Shown: in pieces, positions 23,769 through 31,297 of the stretch
Layout: every line of letters begins with the position of its first letter
How positions within the stretch are numbered: position 1 is the first letter of the stretch
Source of the DNA: Prochlorococcus sp. AG-402-G19
GTDB taxonomy: Bacteria; Cyanobacteriota; Cyanobacteriia; PCC-6307; Cyanobiaceae
Direction of reading: 5' to 3'
Length of the DNA: 64,000 nucleotides
Assembly (NCBI GenBank): GCA_003279455.1
Contig: QCHU01000001.1
Coordinates: forward strand, 1 to 64,000
Program-made: the position numbers and the translations under genes
Notes under the pieces: generated by a model
Databases searched by the model: none
What the model was told of the DNA's origin: nothing
What the model saw: the letters and a program-made list of their open reading frames with translations, nothing else

Positions 23769-23921
23769 GTGAATTTTTCAAGAGATATTTTTATTACTAG
23801 TTTAATTATTGTGGGATCCTCTACGATTGTTGGATATTTTTATCAACTTCAATTTGCTCTTGGATATGTATTTTTTAACGTGTTGCTACTATTTATTTGG
23901 TCAAAACTCGCATCTCGCTAA
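23769..23921 (+). CDS. small two-TM protein, 50 aa
   Basis: A GTG start. Two hydrophobic helices (IFITSLIIVGSSTIVGYF and ALGYVFFNVLLLFIW) are joined by YQLQF. Function unknown. Confidence 0.45.
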   Translation: MNFSRDIFITSLIIVGSSTIVGYFYQLQFALGYVFFNVLLLFIWSKLASR

Positions 23922-23950
23922 ACCTTCATTCATCTCGACTTGTACATAAA

Positions 23951-24088
23951 TTATTTTTGGTCTTGTGAAAAATCTGCTAGTTCCATTATTTTTTTAAATT
24001 CGTCCATCTCCTCATCCGAAACACCTGTTTTTTCCTGAAGTTCTTTTAATAAAGCATATATTTTTCTTTTGATATTTTCTTCGCTCAA
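23951..24088 (-). CDS. small acidic helical protein, LKxxTx family, 45 aa
   Basis: A TTG start. ENIKRKIYALLKELQEKTGVSDEEMDEF is close to the KELQMKTGCPDDDIDRF block of the gene at 36622-36798, and to similar blocks at 29225, 47678 and 53815. Soluble and helical. Function unknown. Confidence 0.5.
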   Translation of the reverse strand: MSEENIKRKIYALLKELQEKTGVSDEEMDEFKKIMELADFSQDQK

Positions 24089-24196
24089 AATTTTAAATTA
24101 AATAGATGACTAATTATATATTCAATTCCCCCTTAAACCTGTTTAGAGACGACATATTTTTGTAGTCAATAAGTACATATTATTTTGTTAGACAAT

Positions 24197-24373
24197 TTAG
24201 GCCTGTGCTCCATCTGCTACACGCATCGTCATTCCTCCATCCATGTCATCATCATCGTTGTTGTCCAATATTGCCTTTCCAACCTCATAAAGAAGATAAG
24301 TCCCAACAATAATTAGAACGAAAAGGAAACTAAAATCTCCTGAGTTTGAAGCGTATGTTTGAATTTCACCCAT
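24197..24373 (-). CDS. TM protein with acidic GGM tail (copy 2), 58 aa
   Basis: One membrane helix (FSFLFVLIIVGTYLLYEV) is followed by NNDDDDMDGGMTMRVADGA. Related in design to 17367-17501 and 26815-26991. Its ATG lies two bases after the stop of the 58-codon gene upstream, so they form an operon. Confidence 0.55.
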   Translation of the reverse strand: MGEIQTYASNSGDFSFLFVLIIVGTYLLYEVGKAILDNNDDDDMDGGMTMRVADGAQA

Positions 24374-24375
24374 AA

Positions 24376-24552
24376 TTATCCTCTGTTAAACAACCCTCTT
24401 CTTTTTTGTTGTGGCTTAGCTGCTCTAGTTCCACGAGACTGCTGCATTTCAGCTTTAGTAATTGGCTTACGATTTTGGAAAGTATCCCAACCAAGTAAAG
24501 CCACAGTTCCAATGGCTCCAAAGAAAAGAACTACACCTGGTATTAAATCCAT
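24376..24552 (-). CDS. single-TM basic-tail protein, 58 aa
   Basis: An N-terminal membrane helix (LIPGVVLFFGAIGTVALLGW) is followed by a basic tail (KPITKAEMQQSRGTRAAKP) ending KRRGLFNRG. First gene of a two-gene unit with the acidic-tail protein. Opposite tail charges suggest that the two proteins may pair; this is inference. Confidence 0.55.
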   Translation of the reverse strand: MDLIPGVVLFFGAIGTVALLGWDTFQNRKPITKAEMQQSRGTRAAKPQQKRRGLFNRG

Positions 24553-24662
24553 CTAGTTAAATTAAGTTCAACAAAGTTAGTGGAATTGTTATTTAGACCG
24601 TGGATAAAAAATATTGCTTCAGCTAATACCCCTGATAACTTTTGCTGTGTACGGGTGCCCCC

Positions 24663-24691
24663 TTTACATTCCTTTACTTTTCCTTTACATT
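24663..24691 (+). promoter_or_regulatory. HLR1-like RpaB site upstream of hli pair
   Basis: Three direct repeats, TTTACATT (24663), TTTACTTT (24673) and TTTACATT (24684), are spaced 2 and 3 bases apart. The HLR1 element bound by RpaB is two (G/T)TTACA(T/A)(T/A) units 2 bases apart. One unit has a mismatch. Confidence 0.6.
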
Positions 24692-24717
24692 CATGGCCAT
24701 TATTTGAGTTTAATCTC

Positions 24718-24825
24718 GTGACTCCAGAAGCAGAAAAGTTTAATGGTTGGATGGCAATGATCGGCTTTCTTGCTGCTTTCGGTGCTTACGCAACAACAGG
24801 TCAAATCATTCCAGGTATTTTTTAG
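24718..24825 (+). CDS. hli: high-light-inducible protein, 35 aa
   Basis: A GTG start. TPEAEKFNGWMAMIGFLAAF holds the one-helix Chl-binding signature (E..NGW.AM.GF) and the protein ends TTGQIIPGIF, the usual picocyanobacterial Hli C-terminus. Hli proteins sit in thylakoids and protect photosystems and chlorophyll under light stress. Nearly identical to the first gene of the cluster at 33578. It shares a transcript with the next hli, nine bases downstream. Confidence 0.9.
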   Translation: MTPEAEKFNGWMAMIGFLAAFGAYATTGQIIPGIF

Positions 24826-24833
24826 GTTCTTAT

Positions 24834-25130
24834 ATGACTTCTAGTAACCCAGTTTCTGATCAATCAATAGATCCAACTGATAATCAATCAGAAGGTCAAT
24901 CTGTTGATCCAACAGGAATCCCTGCTTACAGTTCTGCTTCTAACCAGATCATTACTGAATATGGCAAGCAAAACATGTTTGCTACCCAAGTACAAACTCA
25001 ATTAGTTGAAAACTATTCCAACTACCCTGAGGAAGCAGAAAAGACCAATGGTCGTTGGGCAATGATAGGAATGATTGCTTTACTTGGCGCTTATATCACT
25101 ACTGGTCAAATTATTCCTGGCATATTTTAA
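24834..25130 (+). CDS. hli: high-light-inducible protein with long N-terminal extension, 98 aa
   Basis: ATG at 24834. A polar, Ser/Asp/Gln-rich extension of about 60 residues (DPTDNQSEGQSVDPTGIPAY) precedes the Hli helix (EEAEKTNGRWAMIGMIALLG), and the protein ends TTGQIIPGIF. The E..NGRWAM chlorophyll-binding motif is intact. Thylakoid membrane; photoprotection. The long stromal arm is unusual beside the minimal 35-residue Hli upstream and may bind a partner. Confidence 0.9.
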   Translation: MTSSNPVSDQSIDPTDNQSEGQSVDPTGIPAYSSASNQIITEYGKQNMFATQVQTQLVENYSNYPEEAEKTNGRWAMIGMIALLGAYITTGQIIPGIF

Positions 25131-25159
25131 TTAGATTTAGACAAATAAATCTTCATATA

Positions 25160-25190
25160 AATCTAGAGATTTTTCTCTAGATTTTTTTTG
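25160..25190 (+). terminator. terminator after hli pair
   Basis: AATCTAGAG - atttttt-type loop - CTCTAGATT followed by a long T run. Confidence 0.85.
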
Positions 25191-25323
25191 TTCCATTCGA
25201 GCATTTAATACATTTTTTCCAGTTTTTGCAAAATAAAAATTTAAATAAGCAAAAAAATGCCAAAAGTAATCATTTTAGGAATAGTTCCTCAAATAATCTC
25301 CGCTTGTCCAAGCAAATTAATTC

Positions 25324-25428
25324 TTAGGAAATACGATCACTGATCATCCTTATCAATGGCGCAATTGACCCTATTGCAAGCACTGCAAACATAACAAAAA
25401 TGATTATTTTTGATTCCCATTTTTCCAT
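25324..25428 (-). CDS. 34-residue membrane peptide
   Basis: ATG at 25428. EKWESK leads into a membrane helix (IIIFVMFAVLAIGSIAPLI) and a short basic tail. Function unknown. Confidence 0.45.
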   Translation of the reverse strand: MEKWESKIIIFVMFAVLAIGSIAPLIRMISDRIS

Positions 25429-25529
25429 GAAAATGGTTTAGCTAATTACCACTTATATCTGTGGATTTTTTATAGCATTCGAAAAAATTAGTAATTTATT
25501 ATCAATCAATACTTTCAACAAGAAGATAA

Positions 25530-25790
25530 TCAGTCTTTACCGGAATTTTTACCAAAACCTGGAATAAAAGGAAATGCTTGATCATCTCCAAGGTCTGGTT
25601 CAGCAGTAGTTTTCGAACCATCCAAGGCATCACTCGACTCTTCGATCACAATACTCATAGAATTGTCTTGATTCATATCAGAACCCATTTGCGCGGACAT
25701 TACAGGGTTAATTCCTGAAAAGATTGTTGTTGAAGCTAAAAAAACAGACAAAGCTAAAAAACTAGCAGCCCTAAATATCTTTTTGAGCAT
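25530..25790 (-). CDS. secreted acidic peptide, FPF family (copy 3), 86 aa
   Basis: A signal peptide (residues 1-33, ending MSA) is followed by an acidic Met/Ser/Asp-rich segment and the terminal block DLGDDQAFPFIPGFGKN. The block aligns with GDEQVFPFPPGLGN at 16993-17238 and GPDTNFPFDPANH at 13605-13865. Exported. Function unknown. Confidence 0.65.
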   Translation of the reverse strand: MLKKIFRAASFLALSVFLASTTIFSGINPVMSAQMGSDMNQDNSMSIVIEESSDALDGSKTTAEPDLGDDQAFPFIPGFGKNSGKD

Positions 25791-25872
25791 GAATACAAAT
25801 CAGTTATACATAATCTAACGTCGGTATTCACCCGAACGTGTTAGGTCTGAATACTCAATCAGTGAGAATCAG

Positions 25873-25953
25873 TTAAATAATAGGCGTTGTGGCAATTGTT
25901 GAAACTTCTGAGAAGATAGCAACAGCCATGAATATGTAAGGAACTAATTTCAT
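25873..25953 (-). CDS. 26-residue peptide resembling the start of an SMR transporter
   Basis: ATG at 25953 to TAA at 25873. VPYIFMAVAIFSEVSTIATT resembles the first helix of small multidrug-resistance proteins (YIYLAxAIxxEVIGT), including the membrane Glu. The other three helices are missing. It may be a decayed remnant, a micropeptide, or a chance likeness. Confidence 0.35.
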   Translation of the reverse strand: MKLVPYIFMAVAIFSEVSTIATTPII

Positions 25954-26081
25954 TGTTTTTGTTAAATATGTGTTAAGCATATATGCTCATCATCTAATCA
26001 GTGGTAGCTGATTGTACGGTTCTCGCCCAAACGACCATAAGTAAATTTGTTTGTGGCTATAAAAATATCTGATAACCAATA

Positions 26082-26294
26082 TCAATTGCTATCACTGTTT
26101 TGTTGGATCGCTTTTCTTGCAAGATTTTCTAATTGATCAGGTGAAACTGGTGTCGTTTTGTTTTTACTTTCTTTTAATCCTCTTATTAAAGAAGTAATTA
26201 TTGCCAGTCCTAAAAATGCACCTAACCCCAACCAAAAAATTCTCTCTACTAAGAGTGCTGTGGGATTACCAATTGCACTAGTTACTTGTTCCAT
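26082..26294 (-). CDS. single-TM small protein, 70 aa
   Basis: One membrane helix (IFWLGLGAFLGLAIITSLI) is followed by a basic stretch and a polar helix (DQLENLARKAIQQNSDSN). Function unknown. Confidence 0.5.
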   Translation of the reverse strand: MEQVTSAIGNPTALLVERIFWLGLGAFLGLAIITSLIRGLKESKNKTTPVSPDQLENLARKAIQQNSDSN

Positions 26295-26392
26295 CTTTTC
26301 GATTAGAGAAAAACATAAGGATCAGTTCGAATTTTTATTGACTAGTTTTGCCTTGATCCATCCTAGAAATTACCCTCAGAAATTGATGGCAT

Positions 26393-26640
26393 AAAAAAAC
26401 CCTCAGATTTGAGGGAAAAGGTACTGAGAAATCCCCATCACCCAGTAACTCAAAAATACTACTCGTTGTGTACATATTACGCAAGCTAATAATCCCAGAT
26501 ATGGGTCTTTTTTTCTGTTTTTTTAATCTTTTTGACACCAGATATGGTAGGGGTTGCAATTTGGTTGAAAAACAGTTAAAAATAAGATCCCCATCACCCA
26601 GACCCGTAGGACACCATACCTAGGGTCTTTTTTATTGGAA
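26393..26640 (-). ncRNA. sRNA-like locus 2 (inverse copy of 9780-10013)
   Basis: Read on the minus strand it has a hairpin (26600-26628), the motif CTGGGTGATGGGGAT (26587-26601), a spacer, a second CTGGGTGATGGGGAT (26431-26445), then a terminator CCCTCA/TGAGGG with T7 (26393-26415). Motif spacing is 156 bases against 147 in locus 1. An overlapping minus ORF (26335-26559) runs through the terminator and is not credible. I infer the same duplicated regulatory RNA as locus 1. Confidence 0.6.
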
Positions 26641-26685
26641 TTGCTTTTTATTTAGAACTTTTGAGTTATTTAGTGAAACTGAAGC

Positions 26686-26694
26686 TGTGGAAAA
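26686..26694 (-). promoter_or_regulatory. DnaA-box-like nonamer upstream of sRNA-like locus 2
   Basis: TTTTCCACA on the minus strand, in the 16-base block shared exactly with 9715-9730. Its distance to the first hairpin is about the same in both loci. Confidence 0.35.
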
Positions 26695-26814
26695 CTTAGA
26701 CAGCTTTAAGTAATTTTTTACACAAGTTTCGATTAGATTAACATTCGCTTCGTGCTAACCGTAACACTAAATATTTTTAGATCAGTTAGGTTTATGCAAA
26801 CAATTTTCTGATAC

Positions 26815-26991
26815 ATGTCTGAGCTTCAGCTGGTTGACTCATTTCCCATCTGGAAAGCTGTTTTATGGTGTTTTTATCCTATGGCTGCTCTAGTTCTCGT
26901 AGAGCTTATCTCAAGAGCGCTTCCCGATGATGATGACGATTTCGGTGGTGGAAAGATGATTCCTGCTTACCAACCTGTCCGAGCAAGATAA
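26815..26991 (+). CDS. TM protein with D5-GGGM tail (copy 3), 58 aa
   Basis: SELQLVDSFPIWKAVLW leads into a membrane helix (YPMAALVLVELISRAL). PDDDDDFGGGKMIPAYQPVR follows, matching DDDDDGGGMMRPVRQ of 17367-17501. One member has NELQ and another SELQ at the N-terminus. Function unknown. Confidence 0.6.
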   Translation: MSELQLVDSFPIWKAVLWCFYPMAALVLVELISRALPDDDDDFGGGKMIPAYQPVRAR

Positions 26992-27100
26992 TTTAATCAT
27001 TGTTCTACTTCCATATTCATCTCCAATAGTTATCGATAATTAAATAAATAGGTTATAAATTATATCTTTTCATTGAGTATTTATACTTAAGTAGTGAGTT

Positions 27101-27613
27101 ATGGGGATTATGAAAGACTTTAATTCATTTGTTTTAGATTTCAGTGTAAGTATTCTTGATCGGATCTACGAAAATAGACCGATTCAACGTTTTTGGGTTC
27201 TTGAGGTAATTGCTAGAGCACCTTATTTTGCATTCTTATCAGTTTTGCATTTACAAGAGTCGCTTGGTCTAAAGACTCCTTTAAGCAACAAGCTTATGAA
27301 GGCTCATTTTTACCAAGCAATTAATGAGACGGAGCATTTAGAGGAGATGGAATCACGAAGCGGTAATAGATATTGGGTTGATCGATTTCTTGCTAGGCAT
27401 TTAGTGCTTTTTTATTACTGGGTAATGGTTTTTTATTACTTGTTATCTCCATCAAATGCATACGATATCAATATAAAAATTGAAGAGCATGCATATAAAA
27501 CTTACGCAAAGTATTTAACCGTTCATCCAAATGATCAGAGAATACGTGAAATTGCTCAGGATGAGATCAAGCATGCAAACGAATTAAAAGAAGCAATTAC
27601 TTTGATAAGTTAA
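27101..27613 (+). CDS. ptox: plastoquinol terminal oxidase (PTOX / AOX family)
   Basis: A 170-residue di-iron carboxylate oxidase. All six ligand positions are visible: Glu35 in LEVIARAPYF, Glu76 and His79 in NETEHL, Glu129 in IEEHAY, and Glu155 and His158 in DEIKHA. It oxidises plastoquinol and reduces oxygen to water at the thylakoid, relieving over-reduction in bright light or low iron. It is shorter than plant enzymes, as in other cyanobacteria. Start at 27101 or, three codons later, 27110. It lies beside the right repeat copy. Confidence 0.92.
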   Translation: MGIMKDFNSFVLDFSVSILDRIYENRPIQRFWVLEVIARAPYFAFLSVLHLQESLGLKTPLSNKLMKAHFYQAINETEHLEEMESRSGNRYWVDRFLARHLVLFYYWVMVFYYLLSPSNAYDINIKIEEHAYKTYAKYLTVHPNDQRIREIAQDEIKHANELKEAITLIS

Positions 27614-27668
27614 GATGCCAAATATTTGGTTGGTTTTCATAATAAGAATTTTCATTTTTGGTTTTTTA

Positions 27669-27938
27669 TTATCTAAAGCATGCATCTCCTACAATTCTGA
27701 GCTTCTCTATACGACTAAGGTCCTCTCTCTTTAGCAATGTTTTAGGGGAAAGTGCCAAGCCTAATTTGATTTTGTTGGGCAATGATTCAACTAATGATTC
27801 AATATCTGTTAAATCTTCATTGGATGATGCAACAACATCTTTTGTGCATTCCCAACCTTTGGTTGTAATGATTTGAGGCCATATAATCCAAAGACCGCTA
27901 AATGTACCGAGAATTAAAAAAAACAGATTTCTAATCAT
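27669..27938 (-). CDS. hypothetical exported or anchored protein, 89 aa
   Basis: One N-terminal hydrophobic segment (LFFLILGTFSGLWIIWPQI) is followed by a polar domain with two cysteines (GWECTKDVV and VGDACFR). It lies convergent to PTOX and next to the right repeat. No family recognised. Confidence 0.5.
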   Translation of the reverse strand: MIRNLFFLILGTFSGLWIIWPQIITTKGWECTKDVVASSNEDLTDIESLVESLPNKIKLGLALSPKTLLKREDLSRIEKLRIVGDACFR

Positions 27939-27968
27939 TATTCAGATTTAATTGAGACTAATTTTCAA

Positions 27969-28650
27969 TTATTGATTAGATCCTAGCTTGACCCCAAACA
28001 TACTATTTTTGACCAGGTTAAGTGTAAAGGCAATGGGCATTAAGGCTGATTGCGTTGAGGTGCGAATAGAGCAAAGATACGTGTGTTGAGCTCAGAGGCA
28101 CCATTGATGGTCGACACTCCACCTGAGTATTTAAGAGAAGCGAACTGAATTCTGGTTCCTGCTCCAACATTCTCAATGAATAAGTAGGCTATTCGTCTGA
28201 TGCGACAAGGATCAATGATATAGGTGCGTCAATTCAGTCGAAACTCCTCTGCATCGTTTAGGTGCCCTAACGGAGTACAAAAGCCTTTCTACTAGACACT
28301 TGGCCCCAGGCCACCAATATCCAGAAGCTTCTACAAAAGAATCGGTAAAGAAAAGGGCCCCCTAGGGCCCTTTTAAAATGTCTAATAAGAAGAGTTTTAT
28401 TCTTTCTACGGTTTCCCTACCTAAGACGTACGGTCCTACAGAACTATTGAAGAAAGGGAGAATTTAAAATAAATGTACGTCAGGCAATCAATTGCATTGG
28501 TCATCAATTGATTGGCTTCTGGGGGGGAGCACTGACGTTTTTTATTCAAAGAAACAACCTTCTAAAGCTCAGTATAAAAAGAAGGTTGTCCTGAGAAGTT
28601 TCAAAAATATAAGAACAAACCACTATCAGCCGTGTAGGAATAATTACTTA
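27969..28650 (+). repeat. 682-bp direct repeat, right copy
   Basis: The partner of 17916-18597; the only difference is A at 28375. It contains the same candidate RNAs: terminator at 28352-28375, double-stem element at 28477-28543 and hairpin at 28554-28589. The ends fall in unrelated flanking sequence, and no target-site duplication or integrase is visible. Confidence 0.95.
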
Positions 28651-28824
28651 ACGTCTAATTCTTTAAGACATTATTATTTTGTTAAGGAATTTGATAAGAA
28701 ATCTTTATGAAGGGATTTTCATATTTTATTTATGAATTATGGCAAAAGGAGATTATCCCTATCGGTATTTACGGTCTCAGAGCAAATTCATAGTGGTTAA
28801 GTTAACAACTGATTTTATTTTTTT

Positions 28825-28965
28825 ATGTCTAAAGAAACCTACCAAGAAATCAAAAGAATCAGTGGAGAGGAATTAAAAGAACTCCTGTCTGATTTGGATA
28901 ATGTTTTTGATTTGGGTACATGTACATTAATGGGAGATAACCATTTGATTTCATATGATCATTAA
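28825..28965 (+). CDS. small acidic protein, 46 aa
   Basis: ATG at 28825. SKETYQEIKRISGEELKELL forms a helix, then DLDNVFDLGTCTLMGDNHLI. No membrane segment. A frame on the opposite strand (28859-29059) overlaps but is less convincing. Function unknown. Confidence 0.45.
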   Translation: MSKETYQEIKRISGEELKELLSDLDNVFDLGTCTLMGDNHLISYDH

Positions 28966-29040
28966 ATTTTTTTATTATTTTTTTTATTGAATTTGGCACT
29001 TGATTTTTTTCCTCTACATTAAGAAAAAATCTCGTCTCTA

Positions 29041-29193
29041 ATGAATCATTTTTTGGCAACCTATATAGATCTTATTCAGAGTTTTGGTTTTATATTTCTT
29101 TTGAGCATGGTTTTTTTTATCTCTAGAAAATTAATCTTGGACAATAAAAAGGCTAATTTCATTAAAGCTGTGAAAATTAAAGTTGATGAATGA
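29041..29193 (+). CDS. single-TM small protein, 50 aa
   Basis: ATG at 29041. A membrane helix (FGFIFLLSMVFFISRKLI) is followed by a basic tail (DNKKANFIKAVKIKVDE). Function unknown. Confidence 0.5.
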   Translation: MNHFLATYIDLIQSFGFIFLLSMVFFISRKLILDNKKANFIKAVKIKVDE

Positions 29194-29224
29194 AATCTTT
29201 GCTAGAACATAAAAAAATGAAAAA

Positions 29225-29395
29225 ATGCCAAAAGCTTTTGAGGAGTTCAAATTCTCTGATGATCAAAGATCAGGCGCAGTGTCAGTATTTTGGGAGAACG
29301 TTCATCTTGCAGCCAAGGCCTTAAAAGAAGACACTGATTGTCCAAACGAGATAATTGCTAGTGGGTTAAGAGCTGTAGCGGCCGAATGGGATTGA
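29225..29395 (+). CDS. LKxDTxC-family small protein, 56 aa
   Basis: FSDDQRSGAVSVFWENVHLA, then ALKEDTDCPNEIIASGLRAVA. It aligns with the gene at 53815-53985 (SG..W..NV, LELKDDTSCDDNEIVELLRSIA), and more distantly with 23951, 36622 and 47678. A single conserved Cys follows the DT. Soluble, helical. Function unknown. Confidence 0.6.
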   Translation: MPKAFEEFKFSDDQRSGAVSVFWENVHLAAKALKEDTDCPNEIIASGLRAVAAEWD

Positions 29396-29431
29396 TGATG
29401 TAGATAACTAAAAATTTTGAGTTTTTAACTT

Positions 29432-29566
29432 TTAATCTTGTTCCGGCTTCTTATTTGATTCTGGATTTTTTCTGTCGTCTTCTTCTTTCTTGAATTGATT
29501 CATAGCTTTACTACCTATTGCGTCTTCGATTAATTCAAAAAACCATGTTTTAATAGGATTAGTCAT
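29432..29566 (-). CDS. small charged protein, 44 aa
   Basis: ATG at 29566. PIKTWFFELIEDAIGSKAMN is followed by a Lys/Glu/Asp-rich tail. It starts two bases after the stop of the 33-codon Hli-like gene, so the two may form a unit. Function unknown. Confidence 0.45.
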   Translation of the reverse strand: MTNPIKTWFFELIEDAIGSKAMNQFKKEEDDRKNPESNKKPEQD

Positions 29567-29568
29567 TC

Positions 29569-29670
29569 TTAACGAATTAGATAGTTTGTGAATAACCAGA
29601 TAGCAACGATAAACATAGCGGCTCTTCCGTGAATAACTTCAGATCTGCTAAGACGAGCAAAAATAGTCAT
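29569..29670 (-). CDS. divergent one-helix (Hli-like) protein, 33 aa
   Basis: ATG at 29670. EVIHGRAAMFIVAIWLFTNY has the ExxxGRxAM pattern of the chlorophyll-binding helix, with His replacing the usual Asn. The usual TTGQIIPG end is absent (NYLIR instead). It may bind pigment in the thylakoid. Too short for certainty. Confidence 0.5.
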   Translation of the reverse strand: MTIFARLSRSEVIHGRAAMFIVAIWLFTNYLIR

Positions 29671-29793
29671 TAATTACCGTATTGCTATCTTTTTTATATC
29701 AGTACTTCTCTGAATATGCATGGGTAATTGTTGGGATCTTTCTCTTGTTTACTGTTTTTAACTTTTGCTCAATGACTTAACTATTTTTTGCTA

Positions 29794-30084
29794 TCAGCCT
29801 CTTACACTTTTAACTTTTTCTTTAAATAATTGCTTCTTATCTGTACGTGTATTTATTTTTAATGTTGTGTAAACACGTGGAGCACCTTTGCTATGAACTA
29901 CCTCATGGCAATTCTTTACGCATTCAAATACTTGATCCCACTCACCTTCAATTGCTGTTCCATTTGGACCCAGTTCATACTCGAGCTTATGATCTTCAAT
30001 AATCGTTAAGCATGCCTTTATATATGGAGACAATGAGACACCTACTCCTATTGGTACCAAGCAAAGATCTATGCTTACCCACAT
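29794..30084 (-). CDS. MTH1187/YkoF-like thiamine-binding family protein, 96 aa
   Basis: WVSIDLCLVPIGVGVSLSPYI starts the ferredoxin-like domain. LEYELGPNGTAIEGEWDQVF and VHSKGAPRVYTTLKINTRTD match the UPF0045 / MTH1187 family, members of which bind thiamine-like ligands. Length is normal (about 95-100). Cytoplasmic, probably a dimer or tetramer. Confidence 0.85.
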   Translation of the reverse strand: MWVSIDLCLVPIGVGVSLSPYIKACLTIIEDHKLEYELGPNGTAIEGEWDQVFECVKNCHEVVHSKGAPRVYTTLKINTRTDKKQLFKEKVKSVRG

Positions 30085-30264
30085 TAGAATTTAAGAATGA
30101 AAGGTTTTTATGAAATTCTAGCTTCTAATTTTTTACTTTATTTCTTCTTAACCAATAGTGTTTGATTATTAAATTTGGGCATGGTCGGTTATTACTCATT
30201 TATTTGTTTGTTTTTTTAACTCCCCTTGCTTGTCGATTTATTATCTTATTAGAAAAATTATCTT

Positions 30265-30351
30265 ATGGAAACTAATCAAATTCAAGTTCTCCCATTTTTT
30301 ATAATTACCTTCGCAATTTTGATAAGCGGTTTTACAGTCATCTTTACATAA
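30265..30351 (+). CDS. 28-residue membrane peptide
   Basis: ATG at 30265. ETNQIQVL leads into one helix (PFFIITFAILISGFTVIFT). Function unknown. Confidence 0.4.
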   Translation: METNQIQVLPFFIITFAILISGFTVIFT

Positions 30352-30408
30352 CAGGAAGTTTTATACCTCCTGTTAGATTATGAGTTCAAGTTAAACCAAT
30401 ATTTATCT

Positions 30409-30549
30409 ATGAATGCCGCCACTATTTCAGTTATTACTGTAGTAATTACTTTATCTCTTTACTTGATTTTTTTGGTACTTGGTGTAGGAGGTATTGCTAA
30501 TAACCGTGCAGCTCAAGGTATTGATCAGAATCAAAATACTGAAAAATAA
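30409..30549 (+). CDS. single-TM small protein, 46 aa
   Basis: ATG at 30409. A membrane helix (VITVVITLSLYLIFLVLGVG) is followed by a polar tail (NNRAAQGIDQNQNTEK). Function unknown. Confidence 0.5.
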   Translation: MNAATISVITVVITLSLYLIFLVLGVGGIANNRAAQGIDQNQNTEK

Positions 30550-30600
30550 TTGACTTAGAAACTATTTGAATTTGTATTTTATATTCTATAAAATATTTTC

Positions 30601-31038
30601 TTACCCTCTTCCTTTATGACAAGTACCTATTAAAGTTCTATTTCTATGAGGAGATTCAACCGTGTATGTAAGGTGCGTTCGATTTACTTTGTAAATATTT
30701 TTAATGATGTTTCTACTACCTCTATGCGTAATAGTGTATAAATTACGTCTAATTAAAGTCCTTCCTTCATTTGCTATGCCTTTATCGTCAATAATAGATA
30801 TTAATCCATTCAGATTAATTTTTAAATAGCTCGTTTCCCAATCTGGTTTAATTAGAGCACCTCGATTTATCTCAAACTTACCAATACATTTAAGAAAAAG
30901 TTCTTCCGATCTAGTTTTTTGCAATGGTAGTAAAAGTAATCCAAATAGTAATATAAAATTTAATCGAAACTTATTTTTTTTGTTAGAGTTTATTAAATTG
31001 TTGAAATTTGTGATTAATTTAGAAATGTTTTTATTCAT
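30601..31038 (-). CDS. secreted hypothetical protein, 145 aa
   Basis: A long basic/Asn-rich start precedes a signal-type hydrophobic core (FILLFGLLLLPL) with likely cleavage after RSE. The mature part has two cysteines (FLKCIGKFEI and GTCHKG) and strand-rich sequence (ETSYLKINLNGLISI). Probably a small periplasmic beta-rich domain. No family recognised. Confidence 0.6.
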   Translation of the reverse strand: MNKNISKLITNFNNLINSNKKNKFRLNFILLFGLLLLPLQKTRSEELFLKCIGKFEINRGALIKPDWETSYLKINLNGLISIIDDKGIANEGRTLIRRNLYTITHRGSRNIIKNIYKVNRTHLTYTVESPHRNRTLIGTCHKGRG

Positions 31039-31150
31039 ATATTTCTTGTATTTGTTTTGATTGTTGACGAGTTTAATCTAAATTCCAATGTTGTTGTTGT
31101 TGTTTGTTTGTTTGTTTGGTCACAAACAATTTATTTATCGGTAAAATAAT

Positions 31151-31297
31151 TCAATCTTTCTTTCCTTTTAAAATCATTGTTAATGGTACACCCACTGTAA
31201 AAAATATTCCTATGATTAGTATAGCTAATCCCGTTGGTGAAAGGATGTCTACTCCTCCAATGACTTGTGAAGCTTTTTGTGTTGAAAAAAAAATCAT
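31151..31297 (-). CDS. single-TM small protein, 48 aa
   Basis: ATG at 31297. TQKASQVIGGVDILS precedes a membrane helix (LAILIIGIFFTVGVPLTMIL) and a KGKKD tail. A frame on the opposite strand is not convincing. Confidence 0.5.
   Translation of the reverse strand: MIFFSTQKASQVIGGVDILSPTGLAILIIGIFFTVGVPLTMILKGKKD

Noticed and set aside
26335-26559. 74-codon minus ORF across sRNA-like locus 2
   Set aside because: It passes through the terminator hairpin and both sides of a conserved RNA motif; composition is not protein-like.
27615-27734. 39-codon plus ORF right after PTOX
   Set aside because: It overlaps the better-supported 89-residue minus gene and has no distinctive sequence.
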